From contig JAEZZZ010000075.1 of assembly GCA_023418255.1 (NCBI GenBank), forward strand, positions 1 to 17,357: a stretch of 17,357 nt of DNA, written 5' to 3'. The stretch is from Bacteroidota bacterium (lineage in GTDB: Bacteria > Bacteroidota > Bacteroidia > Bacteroidales > Dysgonomonadaceae). The position numbers were made by a program, and so were the translations under genes. Shown here in pieces: positions 1 through 7,351 of this stretch (positions are counted from its first letter, which is position 1; every line of letters begins with the position of its first letter). Under the pieces are notes generated by a model. It was not told the DNA's origin. It searched no databases and worked only from the letters and a program-made list of their open reading frames with translations.

Positions 1-290
1 TTTTTGCGGAGTAAGAAACGTTCAAAAAACAATCATCGAATTAGAAAATAGTAAAACCATTCATCCCACAGAGGAAAAGAGGGGCAAAGAAAATGGAAAG
101 TGTTCTTCATGAATAATGCGGGTTAAACTGAAAACAACTTTTATCACAAAACGCAGGAATGCTTTATTGTACTATAAGATTTCCCTATAAAACGAAATCA
201 ATAGTCTCTATCGTGTAGTCCGGGTATAAATAAAATCCCGAAAAGAGATAGAATGCCTACTTTTGGCATTTTTAGTCGTATTTTGGGCAA
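1..290. other. Left-edge non-coding stretch
   Basis: No recognisable gene was found. A reading frame on the plus strand is open from the edge (frame starting at base 2) and stops with TGA at 110-112, giving 36 codons. It could be the tail of a gene cut by the window, but its composition gives no support and I recognise no family. The second half has two small inverted repeats (221-240 and 252-270) lying just beyond the rnc stop codon. Confidence 0.5.
252..270 (-). terminator. Candidate terminator hairpin after rnc
   Basis: A perfect six-base-pair stem (AATGCC 252-257, GGCATT 265-270, loop of 7) begins about 20 bases past the rnc stop. On the rnc strand it is followed by a pyrimidine-rich CTATCTCTTTT run and then a second small hairpin (CGGG/CCCG, 221-224 and 237-240). 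The stem is short and the U-tract imperfect. The better T-run is on the plus strand, so direction is uncertain. Confidence 0.4.
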
Positions 291-1088
291 TTATCCGAAA
301 TTGATTTTGTTAGAGGAGTTGGTAGCCGATTTTTGTACAAGTTTTCGTCCTATTTCTTTGTCTTTTCGCAGGTTTTCCAGTGCCTCTTTAGATGCCAACT
401 GGTGTGATTCTTTTTTGGAATACCCCACGCCACTTCCTAAGTGCATTCCCCCCACGATGGCGGATGATGTGAAAATTGGATTGTTTTCCTTGTCATACGA
501 CGAATCTACAAGTTCAAAAAGCACGTCTACTTTGTTTTTTTGTCCCCATTCAATCAAGCGAGATTTAAAATCAACCTCGTTCTTGAGTACTTTTTCCATA
601 TTCAGGTGCTCTTTGATGAGGGTTTCAAAAACGAATTTTTTGGCAACGCGGTAGCCTTGGTCTAAATAGATTGCTCCTATTAAAGCTTCTAAAGCATCTC
701 CATAAATATTGGTGTTGTGTGCAAAATTGCGCGTAGAAGAGATAATAAATCTATCCAGATTAAGTTCGACGGCCAATTTATTCAGTGTTTCACGTTGGAC
801 GATGCGAGAGCGTGTGCTGGTTAAAAAACCTTCTTTTTTATATTTAAAACGCTTATACAGAATGTCTGCCACGATGGCATCAAGGATGGCGTCACCCAGA
901 AATTCAAGGCGTTCGTTATTAATCCTTCTCCCTTCTTTGGAACGAATGGAAGAAGAACGATGTGTCATGGCTTCTTGATAGAGGTGGATTTTATCGGGAT
1001 AGAAACCCAACACTTTGTAGTACGACAGATATGGCTCTTTTCCTTTATGCGGAAGAGCCTTTATTCTTTTTACGAATCGTCTTATCAC
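291..1088 (-). CDS. rnc: Ribonuclease III
   Basis: This double-strand-specific endoribonuclease matures rRNA precursors and cuts structured mRNAs in the cytoplasm. The 265-residue protein has the usual two parts. The catalytic domain carries the signature NERLEFLGD at residues 58-66 (metal ligands E62 and D66) and the second acidic pair D131/E134 in GDALEALIG. A double-stranded-RNA-binding domain lies at about residues 173-242, ending in an ASKEAL-type helix. The start is GTG at 1088: an ATG two bases upstream is followed at once by a stop (TGA). Only one base separates the fabF stop from this GTG, so translation is probably coupled to fabF. It is the last gene of the acpP-fabF-rnc operon, an order also known from other Bacteroidales. 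A lysine/serine-rich tail follows the RNA-binding domain. Confidence 0.95.
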   Translation of the reverse strand: MIRRFVKRIKALPHKGKEPYLSYYKVLGFYPDKIHLYQEAMTHRSSSIRSKEGRRINNERLEFLGDAILDAIVADILYKRFKYKKEGFLTSTRSRIVQRETLNKLAVELNLDRFIISSTRNFAHNTNIYGDALEALIGAIYLDQGYRVAKKFVFETLIKEHLNMEKVLKNEVDFKSRLIEWGQKNKVDVLFELVDSSYDKENNPIFTSSAIVGGMHLGSGVGYSKKESHQLASKEALENLRKDKEIGRKLVQKSATNSSNKINFG

Positions 1089-1089
1089 A

Positions 1090-2352
1090 TTATTTCTTAA
1101 ATTGTTTGAGGATCACGCTTGAATTGTGTCCTCCAAAACCGAATGTATTCGATAATGCAGCTCTAATTTCTCTTTTTTGAGCCTTGTTAAATGTAAAGTT
1201 TAAGTTATAGTCTATTTCCGGATCGTTGTCGCCCTCTTCATGGTTTATGGTCGGTGGGACGATTTGATTTTCGATGGCAAGTGTGCAAAGTACGGCTTCT
1301 AAAGCTCCGGCAGCACCCAGCAGGTGTCCTGTCATTGATTTGGTAGAGCTGATGTTCAACTTGTAGCTATGCTCTCCAAATACTTCTAAAATAGCTTTGC
1401 TTTCCGAAATATCGCCCACGGGGGTTGATGTGCCGTGCACGTTGATATAATCAATATCTTCCGGTTGCATTTCAGCATCTTCCAATGCATTGCGCATAAC
1501 CAGTTTGGCGCCCAATCCGTCAGGATGTGATGCTGTTAAATGATATGCGTCGGCAGACATTCCGGCGCCTGCCACTTCCGCATAGATGTGCGCGCCGCGT
1601 GCAAGTGCATGTTCCATCTCTTCAAGAATTAAACATGCGGAACCTTCGCCAATCACAAATCCATCACGGCTTGCGCTAAATGGACGCGAAGCCGTTTCGG
1701 GCGAATCATTGCGTGTTGACAGCGCGTGCATGGCATTAAATCCGCCCACTCCCGAAACAGTAATAGCCGCTTCGGCTCCACCTGTCACAAACGCATTGGC
1801 TTTGCCCAGGCGGATAAGGTTGTATGCGTCGGCAATGGCGTTGGTTGATGATGCACATGCTGATACTGTGGCATAGTTTGGCCCTCTCAGCCCATAAATC
1901 ATAGAGATGTGCCCGGTGGCAATATCTGCTATCATTTTCGGGATGAAAAACGGATTGAACCGTGGCCCTCTTTCCTTGTCGCCAAAGTAATTGCTTACTT
2001 CATCTTCAAAGGTTTTTATGCCGCCAATACCTGCGGAGAAAATTACGCCGATGCGATTTTTATCTTCTTTTTCTAAGTCGATACCGGAATCATCCAATGC
2101 TTCTTTCGCTGCTTTTACAGCAAGTTGCGAATAGCGATCGTATTTTCTTCCTTCTTTTCTGTCAAACAGTTCGCTTGGATCGAAGTCTTTTACTTCGCAA
2201 GCAAATTGTGTCTTGAAAAGTGACGCGTCAAAATGAGTAATAGGTCCGGAGCCGCTCTTTCCTGCTACAGCATTCTTCCACGTCGTTTGTATATCGTTTC
2301 CCAACGGGGTGACAGCTCCCAGACCTGTTACTACTACTCTTTTTAATTCCAT
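1090..2352 (-). CDS. fabF: 3-oxoacyl-ACP synthase II (KAS II)
   Basis: This condensing enzyme of type II fatty acid synthesis joins malonyl-ACP to a growing acyl-ACP in the cytoplasm. The 420-residue length is normal for FabF. The thiolase-fold triad is intact: the nucleophile C166 in TVSACASS, H306 in NVHGTSTPVGD, and H343 in SMTGHLLGAAGALE. K338 and the glycine-rich GFGGHN end at 405-410 are also in place. The protein starts with the typical MELKRVVVTGLGAVTPLGND. It lies 23 bases behind acpP, its substrate carrier, and one base before rnc, so the three genes form one leftward operon. No separate promoter is visible in the short gap. Confidence 0.97.
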   Translation of the reverse strand: MELKRVVVTGLGAVTPLGNDIQTTWKNAVAGKSGSGPITHFDASLFKTQFACEVKDFDPSELFDRKEGRKYDRYSQLAVKAAKEALDDSGIDLEKEDKNRIGVIFSAGIGGIKTFEDEVSNYFGDKERGPRFNPFFIPKMIADIATGHISMIYGLRGPNYATVSACASSTNAIADAYNLIRLGKANAFVTGGAEAAITVSGVGGFNAMHALSTRNDSPETASRPFSASRDGFVIGEGSACLILEEMEHALARGAHIYAEVAGAGMSADAYHLTASHPDGLGAKLVMRNALEDAEMQPEDIDYINVHGTSTPVGDISESKAILEVFGEHSYKLNISSTKSMTGHLLGAAGALEAVLCTLAIENQIVPPTINHEEGDNDPEIDYNLNFTFNKAQKREIRAALSNTFGFGGHNSSVILKQFKK

Positions 2353-2375
2353 ATAAAATTGAGGGAATTTTCAGT

Positions 2376-2612
2376 TTATTTTGCGTGTTCCTCTACATAT
2401 GTAATGGCATCGCCAACAGTAGAGATCTTTTCTGCCTGATCATCAGGAATTGAGATGTTGAATTCTTTTTCAAATTCCATAATCAGTTCAACTGTGTCAA
2501 GAGAGTCTGCGCCTAAATCGTTAGTGAAACTTGCAGTTTCTGTAACTTCTGACTCTTCAACTCCTAATTTATCGACAATAATCGATTTTACTCTTTGTGC
2601 TATTTCAGACAT
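2376..2612 (-). CDS. acpP: Acyl carrier protein
   Basis: This small acidic protein carries acyl chains on a phosphopantetheine arm during fatty acid synthesis. The product has 78 residues, the normal size. The attachment serine is S37 in GADSLDTVELIM. I start at ATG 2612 (MSEIAQRVKS). The frame stays open upstream to 2681, but that stretch encodes a hydrophobic, A/T-rich leader unlike any ACP and overlaps the -7 promoter box at 2669-2676. It is the first gene of the acpP-fabF-rnc operon and divergent from purN. Confidence 0.97.
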   Translation of the reverse strand: MSEIAQRVKSIIVDKLGVEESEVTETASFTNDLGADSLDTVELIMEFEKEFNISIPDDQAEKISTVGDAITYVEEHAK

Positions 2613-2668
2613 AACTTTTGCTATTAAATTAGTAAATAAAAAAATTATTATTCTTAAATTTGTGATTG

Positions 2669-2701
2669 CAAAGTAAGGCATTTTTTATTGAATTGTACAA
2701 A
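2669..2701 (-). promoter_or_regulatory. Bacteroidetes-type promoter of acpP-fabF-rnc
   Basis: On the minus strand a TTTG (2701-2698) is followed after 21 bases by TTACTTTG (2676-2669), seven of eight matches to the Bacteroidetes -7 consensus TAnnTTTG. Transcription would start near 2662, giving a leader of about 50 bases before the acpP ATG at 2612. Confidence 0.65.
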
Positions 2702-2769
2702 CTTTTTGGCAATTAATTCACAAAAAATGCACATTTCAGCAACGAGTGTGCATAAAATTTACATTATTT

Positions 2770-3378
2770 ATGATTAAAATCGCTGTTTTTGCATCGGGTA
2801 ACGGGTCAAATGCTGAGAATATTGTTCGTTATTTTTCAGGTAATAAACAATTTAGTGTTGCAATTATTGTTTCAAATAAGCCTGATGCGTTTGTTCATCA
2901 AAGAGCTTCTGCTCTAAAAATTCCTTCCTTCACATTTTCAAAACATGATTTTTTGCAGGGCGATTCCTTACTTCATTTATTGGAAGAGAATGAGATTAAC
3001 TTTATTGTATTGGCGGGATTTCTCCTTAAATTTCCTGAGAAGATTATTGCAAAATATCCCAATAAGATCGTGAATATCCATCCGGCACTATTACCAAAGT
3101 ATGGTGGTAAGGGAATGTATGGCGAGCAGGTGCATCGCGCTGTTCTGGAATGCGGCGAAAAAGAGACGGGAATTACGATTCATTACGTGAATGAGCGATA
3201 CGATGAAGGTGAGATTGTTTTTCAAGCCAAATGTGCCATTCCGCCACATGCCGATGCGGATATGATTGCCTCTTTGGTGCACAAGTTGGAATATCGCCAT
3301 TTTCCAAAAGTGATCGAAAAGGTCATGAAAAAAGAGTTTTTTGGCTTTGAAGATTCATCAAACGATGTGGAAAATTAA
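2770..3378 (+). CDS. purN: Phosphoribosylglycinamide formyltransferase
   Basis: This enzyme transfers a formyl group from 10-formyl-tetrahydrofolate to GAR, the third step of purine synthesis. The 202-residue length is normal for the folate-dependent PurN type. Visible signatures are the phosphate-binding FASGNGSNAENI at residues 7-18, the catalytic N102 and H104 in VNIHPALLPKYGGKGMYG, and D145 in YDEGEIV. I choose ATG 2770 (MIKIAVFASG), which matches the usual family start. The ATG at 2746 would add eight residues with no family support. It is divergent from acpP, as in other Bacteroidales. No clear -33/-7 pair was found close to the start. Confidence 0.95.
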   Translation: MIKIAVFASGNGSNAENIVRYFSGNKQFSVAIIVSNKPDAFVHQRASALKIPSFTFSKHDFLQGDSLLHLLEENEINFIVLAGFLLKFPEKIIAKYPNKIVNIHPALLPKYGGKGMYGEQVHRAVLECGEKETGITIHYVNERYDEGEIVFQAKCAIPPHADADMIASLVHKLEYRHFPKVIEKVMKKEFFGFEDSSNDVEN

Positions 3379-3392
3379 AAAATGAGTCATAA

Positions 3393-3426
3393 TTTGTGGC
3401 TCAAATTAAAAATAGTTGTATCTTTG
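3393..3426 (+). promoter_or_regulatory. Promoter of tRNA-Leu
   Basis: TTTG at 3393-3396 is followed after 22 bases by a perfect TATCTTTG (3419-3426), matching the Bacteroidetes -33/-7 pattern. The tRNA begins 11 bases further on, so the primary transcript would have only a very short 5' extension. Confidence 0.75.
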
Positions 3427-3436
3427 TACTCCTTTT

Positions 3437-3518
3437 GCGGCTGTGGCGTAATTGGTAGCCGCGCTAGACTTAGGATCTAGTGACGAAAGTCGTGGGGGTT
3501 CGAGTCCCTTCAGCCGCA
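3437..3518 (+). tRNA. tRNA-Leu (anticodon TAG)
   Basis: An 82-base class II tRNA. The acceptor stem is GCGGCTG 3437-3443 with CAGCCGC 3511-3517, discriminator A3518. The anticodon stem-loop is CTAGA-CTTAGGA-TCTAG with anticodon TAG, which reads CTN leucine codons. A long variable arm (GACGAAAGTC) and a T-arm with GTTCGAGTC fit leucine. The 3' CCA is not encoded (CA, then A's follow the discriminator), so it must be added enzymatically. It has its own promoter and terminator. Confidence 0.97.
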
Positions 3519-3533
3519 CAAAATAGCATTTTT

Positions 3534-3575
3534 AATCTCCCATTATCGTGCTCGGTAATGGGAGATTTTATTTTT
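3534..3575 (+). terminator. Intrinsic terminator after tRNA-Leu
   Basis: A perfect 12-base-pair stem (AATCTCCCATTA 3534-3545 with TAATGGGAGATT 3556-3567, loop of 10) is followed by TTATTTTTG. It starts 16 bases after the tRNA. The minus-strand side lacks a T-run after the stem, so it serves mainly the tRNA. Confidence 0.85.
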
Positions 3576-3623
3576 GTATATAATGAAATGAAGGGGATTC
3601 TTCTATAAGCTGGTATTTTTGAT

Positions 3624-4928
3624 TTAAGAGTTTGAATATTCTCTTATGTATTCAATATCTTTAGCCAATTCATCATAACATGGAATCTGAACGTGTTCAT
3701 TGATATTATCCCTCTCAACTTCAAAAAATTTAAAGACAAGTTCTCTTCGTCCTTCTTCGTTATATTTATATATCTCCATTGATAATTTAATTTTAAAATA
3801 ACTACGAATAAAACGGACATATTTCAAAAACAAATCCTCATCAACAATTCTGAGCCAATGCTCAGCAATGCGCTCTCCCCAACGGCCACCACCTTTTTCC
3901 CCTACTCCATACCATTCTATGAGGGAATATAAGACTTCTAATCCATCAGACCATGCATCTTCATATCTATGGCTTCGGAAATATACTATATAATCTTTAT
4001 TAAAATTGTCATGATATCCTTCTGCTTTTAATTGTTTTTCCAGTTTTTCAAAAGTAAATGTTGCATACTCGTCAAGTGAACTGTCAACTGTCCCCAACGT
4101 TCCAACAATGCCGATATGCTTCACAATTATTCCTTGAAAACGAAGTAACCTAAAATAATGTATGTTTCCATCGATTTTTTTATGCAAGAAAAAGTTGTCA
4201 TCAAAATCGACATCAAAAAGTTGAAGCGGCGTTTTAAATTCCTCTATATCCCAATCGATATTATCTTTATCATTCGGTTCATCTCTCAAGTATTCATCAA
4301 GTGAATAATGCATATCCCAGTCAATATCGTTTAATAAATCAACTAAAAAAGTATGATCAATATCGTTCGCCACATCACTAAAGCAATACTTTTGCTCATA
4401 TTTGTTTTGTAAAATTTCTATATATTGCTCAAATGATAATTTAGGATCATAATAGCGATCGAAATGTAACCCGCAATCTCCGGTATAAACAACGCTATCA
4501 CCTCCCAATGCATGTTGTACACAAAAAAAGTACTTCCTTCATTCATTAATCATTTCTGTATATCCATTCCAATGCTTAGTGTTAAACCATTGCCAATAAC
4601 GTACGCAGGGATTATCATATATTAGGCTGCCGGGATAAATTGATAAACTTAATCCGAATGGTCCATTGAAATCAATGTTTTTGTATTTGTGAAAATCGTA
4701 TTCTGATGCCGGTGTTGTTTCCCATGTTTTACGCATATTTATCTCTCGAACACTTGTTGCTCGATGGCTTGAGTGAGCAACTTCATGCAATCTTCGCAAA
4801 CGTAAATATTTAGCATTAGGAAACTCAATGCTGTTTAATCTCTGTAAAATTTCTTGCAAAACATGCTTGTATTGTCTGTGTCGGAAACGAATGTTATGAT
4901 TTCCTATTGTAAATAAATCTACTCCCAT
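3624..4928 (-). pseudogene. Unrecognised gene split by one in-frame TGA; possible WGR-like segment
   Basis: Two leftward open frames lie in the same frame: 129 residues from ATG 4928 to TGA 4541-4539, then an open stretch down to TAA at 3624. No frameshift separates them. Read through the TGA, they give one protein of about 434 residues. The downstream half has no good start of its own (the first candidate is TTG at 4508), and the residues right after the TGA (RKYFFCVQHA, then LGGDSVVYTG) continue without a linker. A TGG tryptophan would restore NEWRKYF, so a G-to-A nonsense change is likely. A segment at about residues 255-310 of the joined protein (HYFRLLRF... GTLGT... FEKLEKQLKAEGYHD) resembles a WGR domain in outline, but the W-G-R triplet itself is not there. 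A perfect -7 box lies upstream. I know no function. TGA recoding or a sequencing error are alternatives. Confidence 0.65.
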
Positions 4929-4962
4929 GGCAATACGATTTTAACGAATTAATACTCCTGAC

Positions 4963-4970
4963 CAAAGATA
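4963..4970 (-). promoter_or_regulatory. -7 promoter box upstream of the split gene
   Basis: TATCTTTG on the minus strand (4970-4963) matches the Bacteroidetes -7 consensus perfectly, 34 bases upstream of the ATG at 4928. No TTG was found at the expected -33 spacing, so only the -7 half is supported. Confidence 0.5.
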
Positions 4971-5076
4971 CTGTTTTTTCCCATTTCATGAGAATGGATT
5001 GGCTAAAATTTATTTGAGTTTTTTTCGCCGAATATTAGCGTCTGAATTGAGAGAAACGAGCATTACATTAAACAAC

Positions 5077-5109
5077 TTGAGGGATTTTCCGTAGTCAAAA
5101 ATCCCTCAA
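5077..5109 (-). terminator. Hairpin after the CAT tRNA
   Basis: A perfect 12-base-pair stem (TTGAGGGATTTT 5077-5088, AAAATCCCTCAA 5098-5109, 9-base loop) lies 19 bases past the tRNA end on the minus strand. Its minus-strand 3' flank (GTTGTTTAATG) is only moderately T-rich. The plus-strand flank (TAGTTTCTCTTTT) is better, so the element may act in both directions. Confidence 0.6.
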
Positions 5110-5128
5110 TAGTTTCTCTTTTAGAAAG

Positions 5129-5202
5129 TGGTCCCAACTGGGCTTGAACCAGTGACTCCCTGATTATGAGTCAGGTGCTCTAACCAACTGAGCTATGGGA
5201 CC
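5129..5202 (-). tRNA. tRNA with CAT anticodon (tRNA-Met, or tRNA-Ile2)
   Basis: A 74-base cloverleaf on the minus strand: acceptor GGTCCCA (5202-5196) with TGGGACC (5136-5130), discriminator A at 5129. The D-arm has AGCTCAGTTGGTTAGAGC, the anticodon stem-loop is CCTGA-CTCATAA-TCAGG with anticodon CAT, and the T-arm has GGTTCAAGC. The paired first acceptor base rules out initiator tRNA. Elongator Met and lysidine-modified Ile2 both carry CAT and cannot be told apart with certainty here. CCA is not encoded. Confidence 0.95.
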
Positions 5203-5233
5203 GTTTTTTCGACAAAAACATTGAAAATTGATG

Positions 5234-5264
5234 CAAAATTATCATTTTTTTCTGAAACCGCAAA
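5234..5264 (-). promoter_or_regulatory. Promoter of the CAT tRNA
   Basis: On the minus strand TTTG (5264-5261) is followed after 19 bases by a perfect TAATTTTG (5241-5234). This is the best -33/-7 match in the window. The tRNA starts 32 bases downstream of the -7 box. The promoter sits just past the ispG stop codon at 5300. Confidence 0.8.
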
Positions 5265-5299
5265 AATATTTTTCAGTTCAATTGGTTTTAGAGGTAAAA

Positions 5300-7153
5300 T
5301 TACTCTTTTTCGGGTTCAACCCAATCGCCATTATCTTTAATAAGTTGAATGAGTCGCTCCACCGCTTCCGTTTGTGGAATATTTTTCTGAATGCACTCTT
5401 TCTTTTTGTAGAGCGACACTTTTCCATGCTCTGCACCGACATAGCCGTAATCGGCATCCGCCATTTCTCCCGGACCGTTTACAATGCAACCCATCACACC
5501 AATTTTCAAGTGTTTTAAGTGTGAAAAATGTTCCTTTATGAGCGAAACCGTTGTTTGTAAATCAAAAAGCGTTCTGCCGCAGCTTGGGCATGAGATAAAT
5601 TCGGCTTTACTTGTTCGTACACGTGATGCTTGTAATACGCCAAACGCGTTGACATCCATTTGGTTTATGTTGATGCTGCCGCTGTTGCTCATCATGATGC
5701 CGTTTCCAAAGCCATCTAAAAAGAGCGTGCCAAAATCCATGCCGGCTTTTATCTGAATATCTTCTGCCACATCCTCCACATAATTTCTCTGAATAATCAC
5801 CGGAATGTGGCAGTCTGCATTCATCAGCGTGTGAAAAAACGCGCGTTGTTCTCCAATTCCATTTGCATGGCAAGTGGTTAAAATAACGGCTGTTTTTGAG
5901 GATTTTTTCAATATGGAAATCACCTCTTCTGAAAGGTCAGGGTATGATAATTGAAGAAACATCAGCTCTGCTTGACAATGTTGCATCTCCTCCATATTTT
6001 TGGAGTTGAAAAGTGGAAAGCAGTCAATCTTTTTCTCCCAATATGAAAAATCGACAACGGCTTTCATTCCCTTGGGAAAATTGGATGGAACGGCGTTGCC
6101 TACATAGATGAAATCGGGGATGAAATGTGGATGAATTGTCATGTCGTTTGTTTGGCTTCTGTCAGAAATGACGACCGGAACATGCTCTCCTCCAATATTT
6201 CTCACGCTGTAGGTTTTTCGTTTATCCGTTGATGTGGGCGAAAAATTGGCACACGGACCGCATTCAATTGGCGTATGATGTTCACGCGAAGCCAGATAAT
6301 CCACCATTTTTTGAGCTATTGGAATTTCAGCTTCCGGATCTTCGCTTAGCGATACGCGAATGGTGTCGCCTAACCCATCTGCCAAAAGGGCGCCAATACC
6401 AACAGCTGATTTGATGCGTCCATCTTCGCCGTCTCCGGCTTCGGTCACTCCCAAGTGAAGAGGGAAATGCATATCTTCTTTTTCCATTGTCTGTACCAGA
6501 AGGCGCACCGCTTTTGTCATTACGAGCGTATTGGATGCTTTTATTGAAATCACGATGTCCGTGAAGTTCTCATCCACAGCCACACGTAAATACTCCATGC
6601 AGGATTCCACCAATCCTTCCAGTGTGTCGCCGTAGCGGCTCATAATGCGGTCGGAAAGTGAACCGTGATTCACCCCAATGCGTATGGCAGCACCATGTAA
6701 GCGACATGTTTCGAGAAATGGAACAAACTTGGCACGAATCATCTCCAACTCGTTGGCATACTCCTCATCGGTATATTCGATGGTTTCAAATTTCTTGTGT
6801 CTATCAACAAAATTTCCCGGATTGATGCGTACTTTTTCTACATTTTTCGCTGCCGCGAATGCCGCTCTCGGATTGAAGTGAATATCAGCCGAAAGAGGCG
6901 CGGTGTATCCCTTTTCGCGCAATGCCTGGTGAATGTTTCGTAAGTTTTCGGCTTCGCGAACCCCTTGCGCCGTTAGGCGCACCAATTGTGCTCCGGCATC
7001 AATCACTCTTGTGCATTGTGCAACGCTGGCGTCGGTATCCAATGTGTTGGTATTGGTCATCGTTTGCACAACAATTGGGTGGTTGCCACCTAATGTTAGG
7101 TTGCCAATATGAACATCAACGGTAGGACGACGTGTATAGTTAAAAAAATCCAT
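5300..7153 (-). CDS. ispG: 4-hydroxy-3-methylbut-2-enyl diphosphate synthase (GcpE), long form
   Basis: IspG converts MEcPP to HMBPP in the non-mevalonate isoprenoid pathway with a 4Fe-4S cluster. The 617-residue protein is the long type found in Bacteroidetes and plants, against about 370 residues in Escherichia coli. It has the N-terminal TIM barrel (signatures VQTMTNTNTLDTDA at 29-42 and VRINPGNF at 108-115), a central insert of roughly 240 residues (about 275-515), and the C-terminal cluster domain. The cluster ligands are all visible: C522 and C525 in SCPSCGRT, C556 in GVMGCIVNGPGE, and E563 as the fourth ligand. The start is ATG 7153, divergent from the SGNH operon with 198 bases between. 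No convincing -33/-7 pair was found for this gene. Confidence 0.97.
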   Translation of the reverse strand: MDFFNYTRRPTVDVHIGNLTLGGNHPIVVQTMTNTNTLDTDASVAQCTRVIDAGAQLVRLTAQGVREAENLRNIHQALREKGYTAPLSADIHFNPRAAFAAAKNVEKVRINPGNFVDRHKKFETIEYTDEEYANELEMIRAKFVPFLETCRLHGAAIRIGVNHGSLSDRIMSRYGDTLEGLVESCMEYLRVAVDENFTDIVISIKASNTLVMTKAVRLLVQTMEKEDMHFPLHLGVTEAGDGEDGRIKSAVGIGALLADGLGDTIRVSLSEDPEAEIPIAQKMVDYLASREHHTPIECGPCANFSPTSTDKRKTYSVRNIGGEHVPVVISDRSQTNDMTIHPHFIPDFIYVGNAVPSNFPKGMKAVVDFSYWEKKIDCFPLFNSKNMEEMQHCQAELMFLQLSYPDLSEEVISILKKSSKTAVILTTCHANGIGEQRAFFHTLMNADCHIPVIIQRNYVEDVAEDIQIKAGMDFGTLFLDGFGNGIMMSNSGSININQMDVNAFGVLQASRVRTSKAEFISCPSCGRTLFDLQTTVSLIKEHFSHLKHLKIGVMGCIVNGPGEMADADYGYVGAEHGKVSLYKKKECIQKNIPQTEAVERLIQLIKDNGDWVEPEKE

Positions 7154-7322
7154 GCTTATTTATGTGTCTAATAAACAACCGAACGAGAGCAAATGTTTAA
7201 GCGCGCGATTATTTTTAGGTTGCTATTCGTTTTTGTCTTTTGATTGAGACGTAGTTTTCTTCGGAGATAAAGAAGCAACAAAAATTGTTTATCAATTAAA
7301 TTTCTTTTTTTGGAAATACTCT

Positions 7323-7330
7323 TATCTTTG
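7323..7330 (+). promoter_or_regulatory. -7 promoter box of the SGNH-SGNH-MBOAT operon
   Basis: TATCTTTG matches the Bacteroidetes -7 consensus perfectly. About 19 bases upstream there is TTTC in a T-rich run instead of TTTG, so the -33 part is weak. Transcription would start near 7336, leaving a leader of about 15 bases before ATG 7352. Confidence 0.55.
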
Positions 7331-7351
7331 TAACTCTTTTTTTAACGACAG

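Noticed and set aside
2..112. 36-codon frame open from the left edge, as the end of a cut gene
   Set aside because: Too short, low complexity and without family similarity; could not be supported as a gene.
1586..1876. Plus-strand open frame inside fabF
   Set aside because: Shadow of the strongly supported fabF coding frame; no start context or protein features.
2613..2681. Possible 23-residue N-terminal extension of acyl carrier protein (ATG 2681)
   Set aside because: The extension overlaps the acpP promoter, is unlike any ACP start, and MSEIAQRVKS at 2612 fits the family length.
4538..4541. TGA read as tryptophan or selenocysteine (recoding)
   Set aside because: TGA ends the MBOAT gene in this window, all other tryptophans use TGG, and no selenocysteine insertion hairpin was evident after the TGA; a nonsense mutation is simpler.
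7219..7277. GTTGCT...AGCAAC inverted repeat in the ispG/SGNH intergenic region
   Set aside because: Only six base pairs about 48 bases apart; easily chance.
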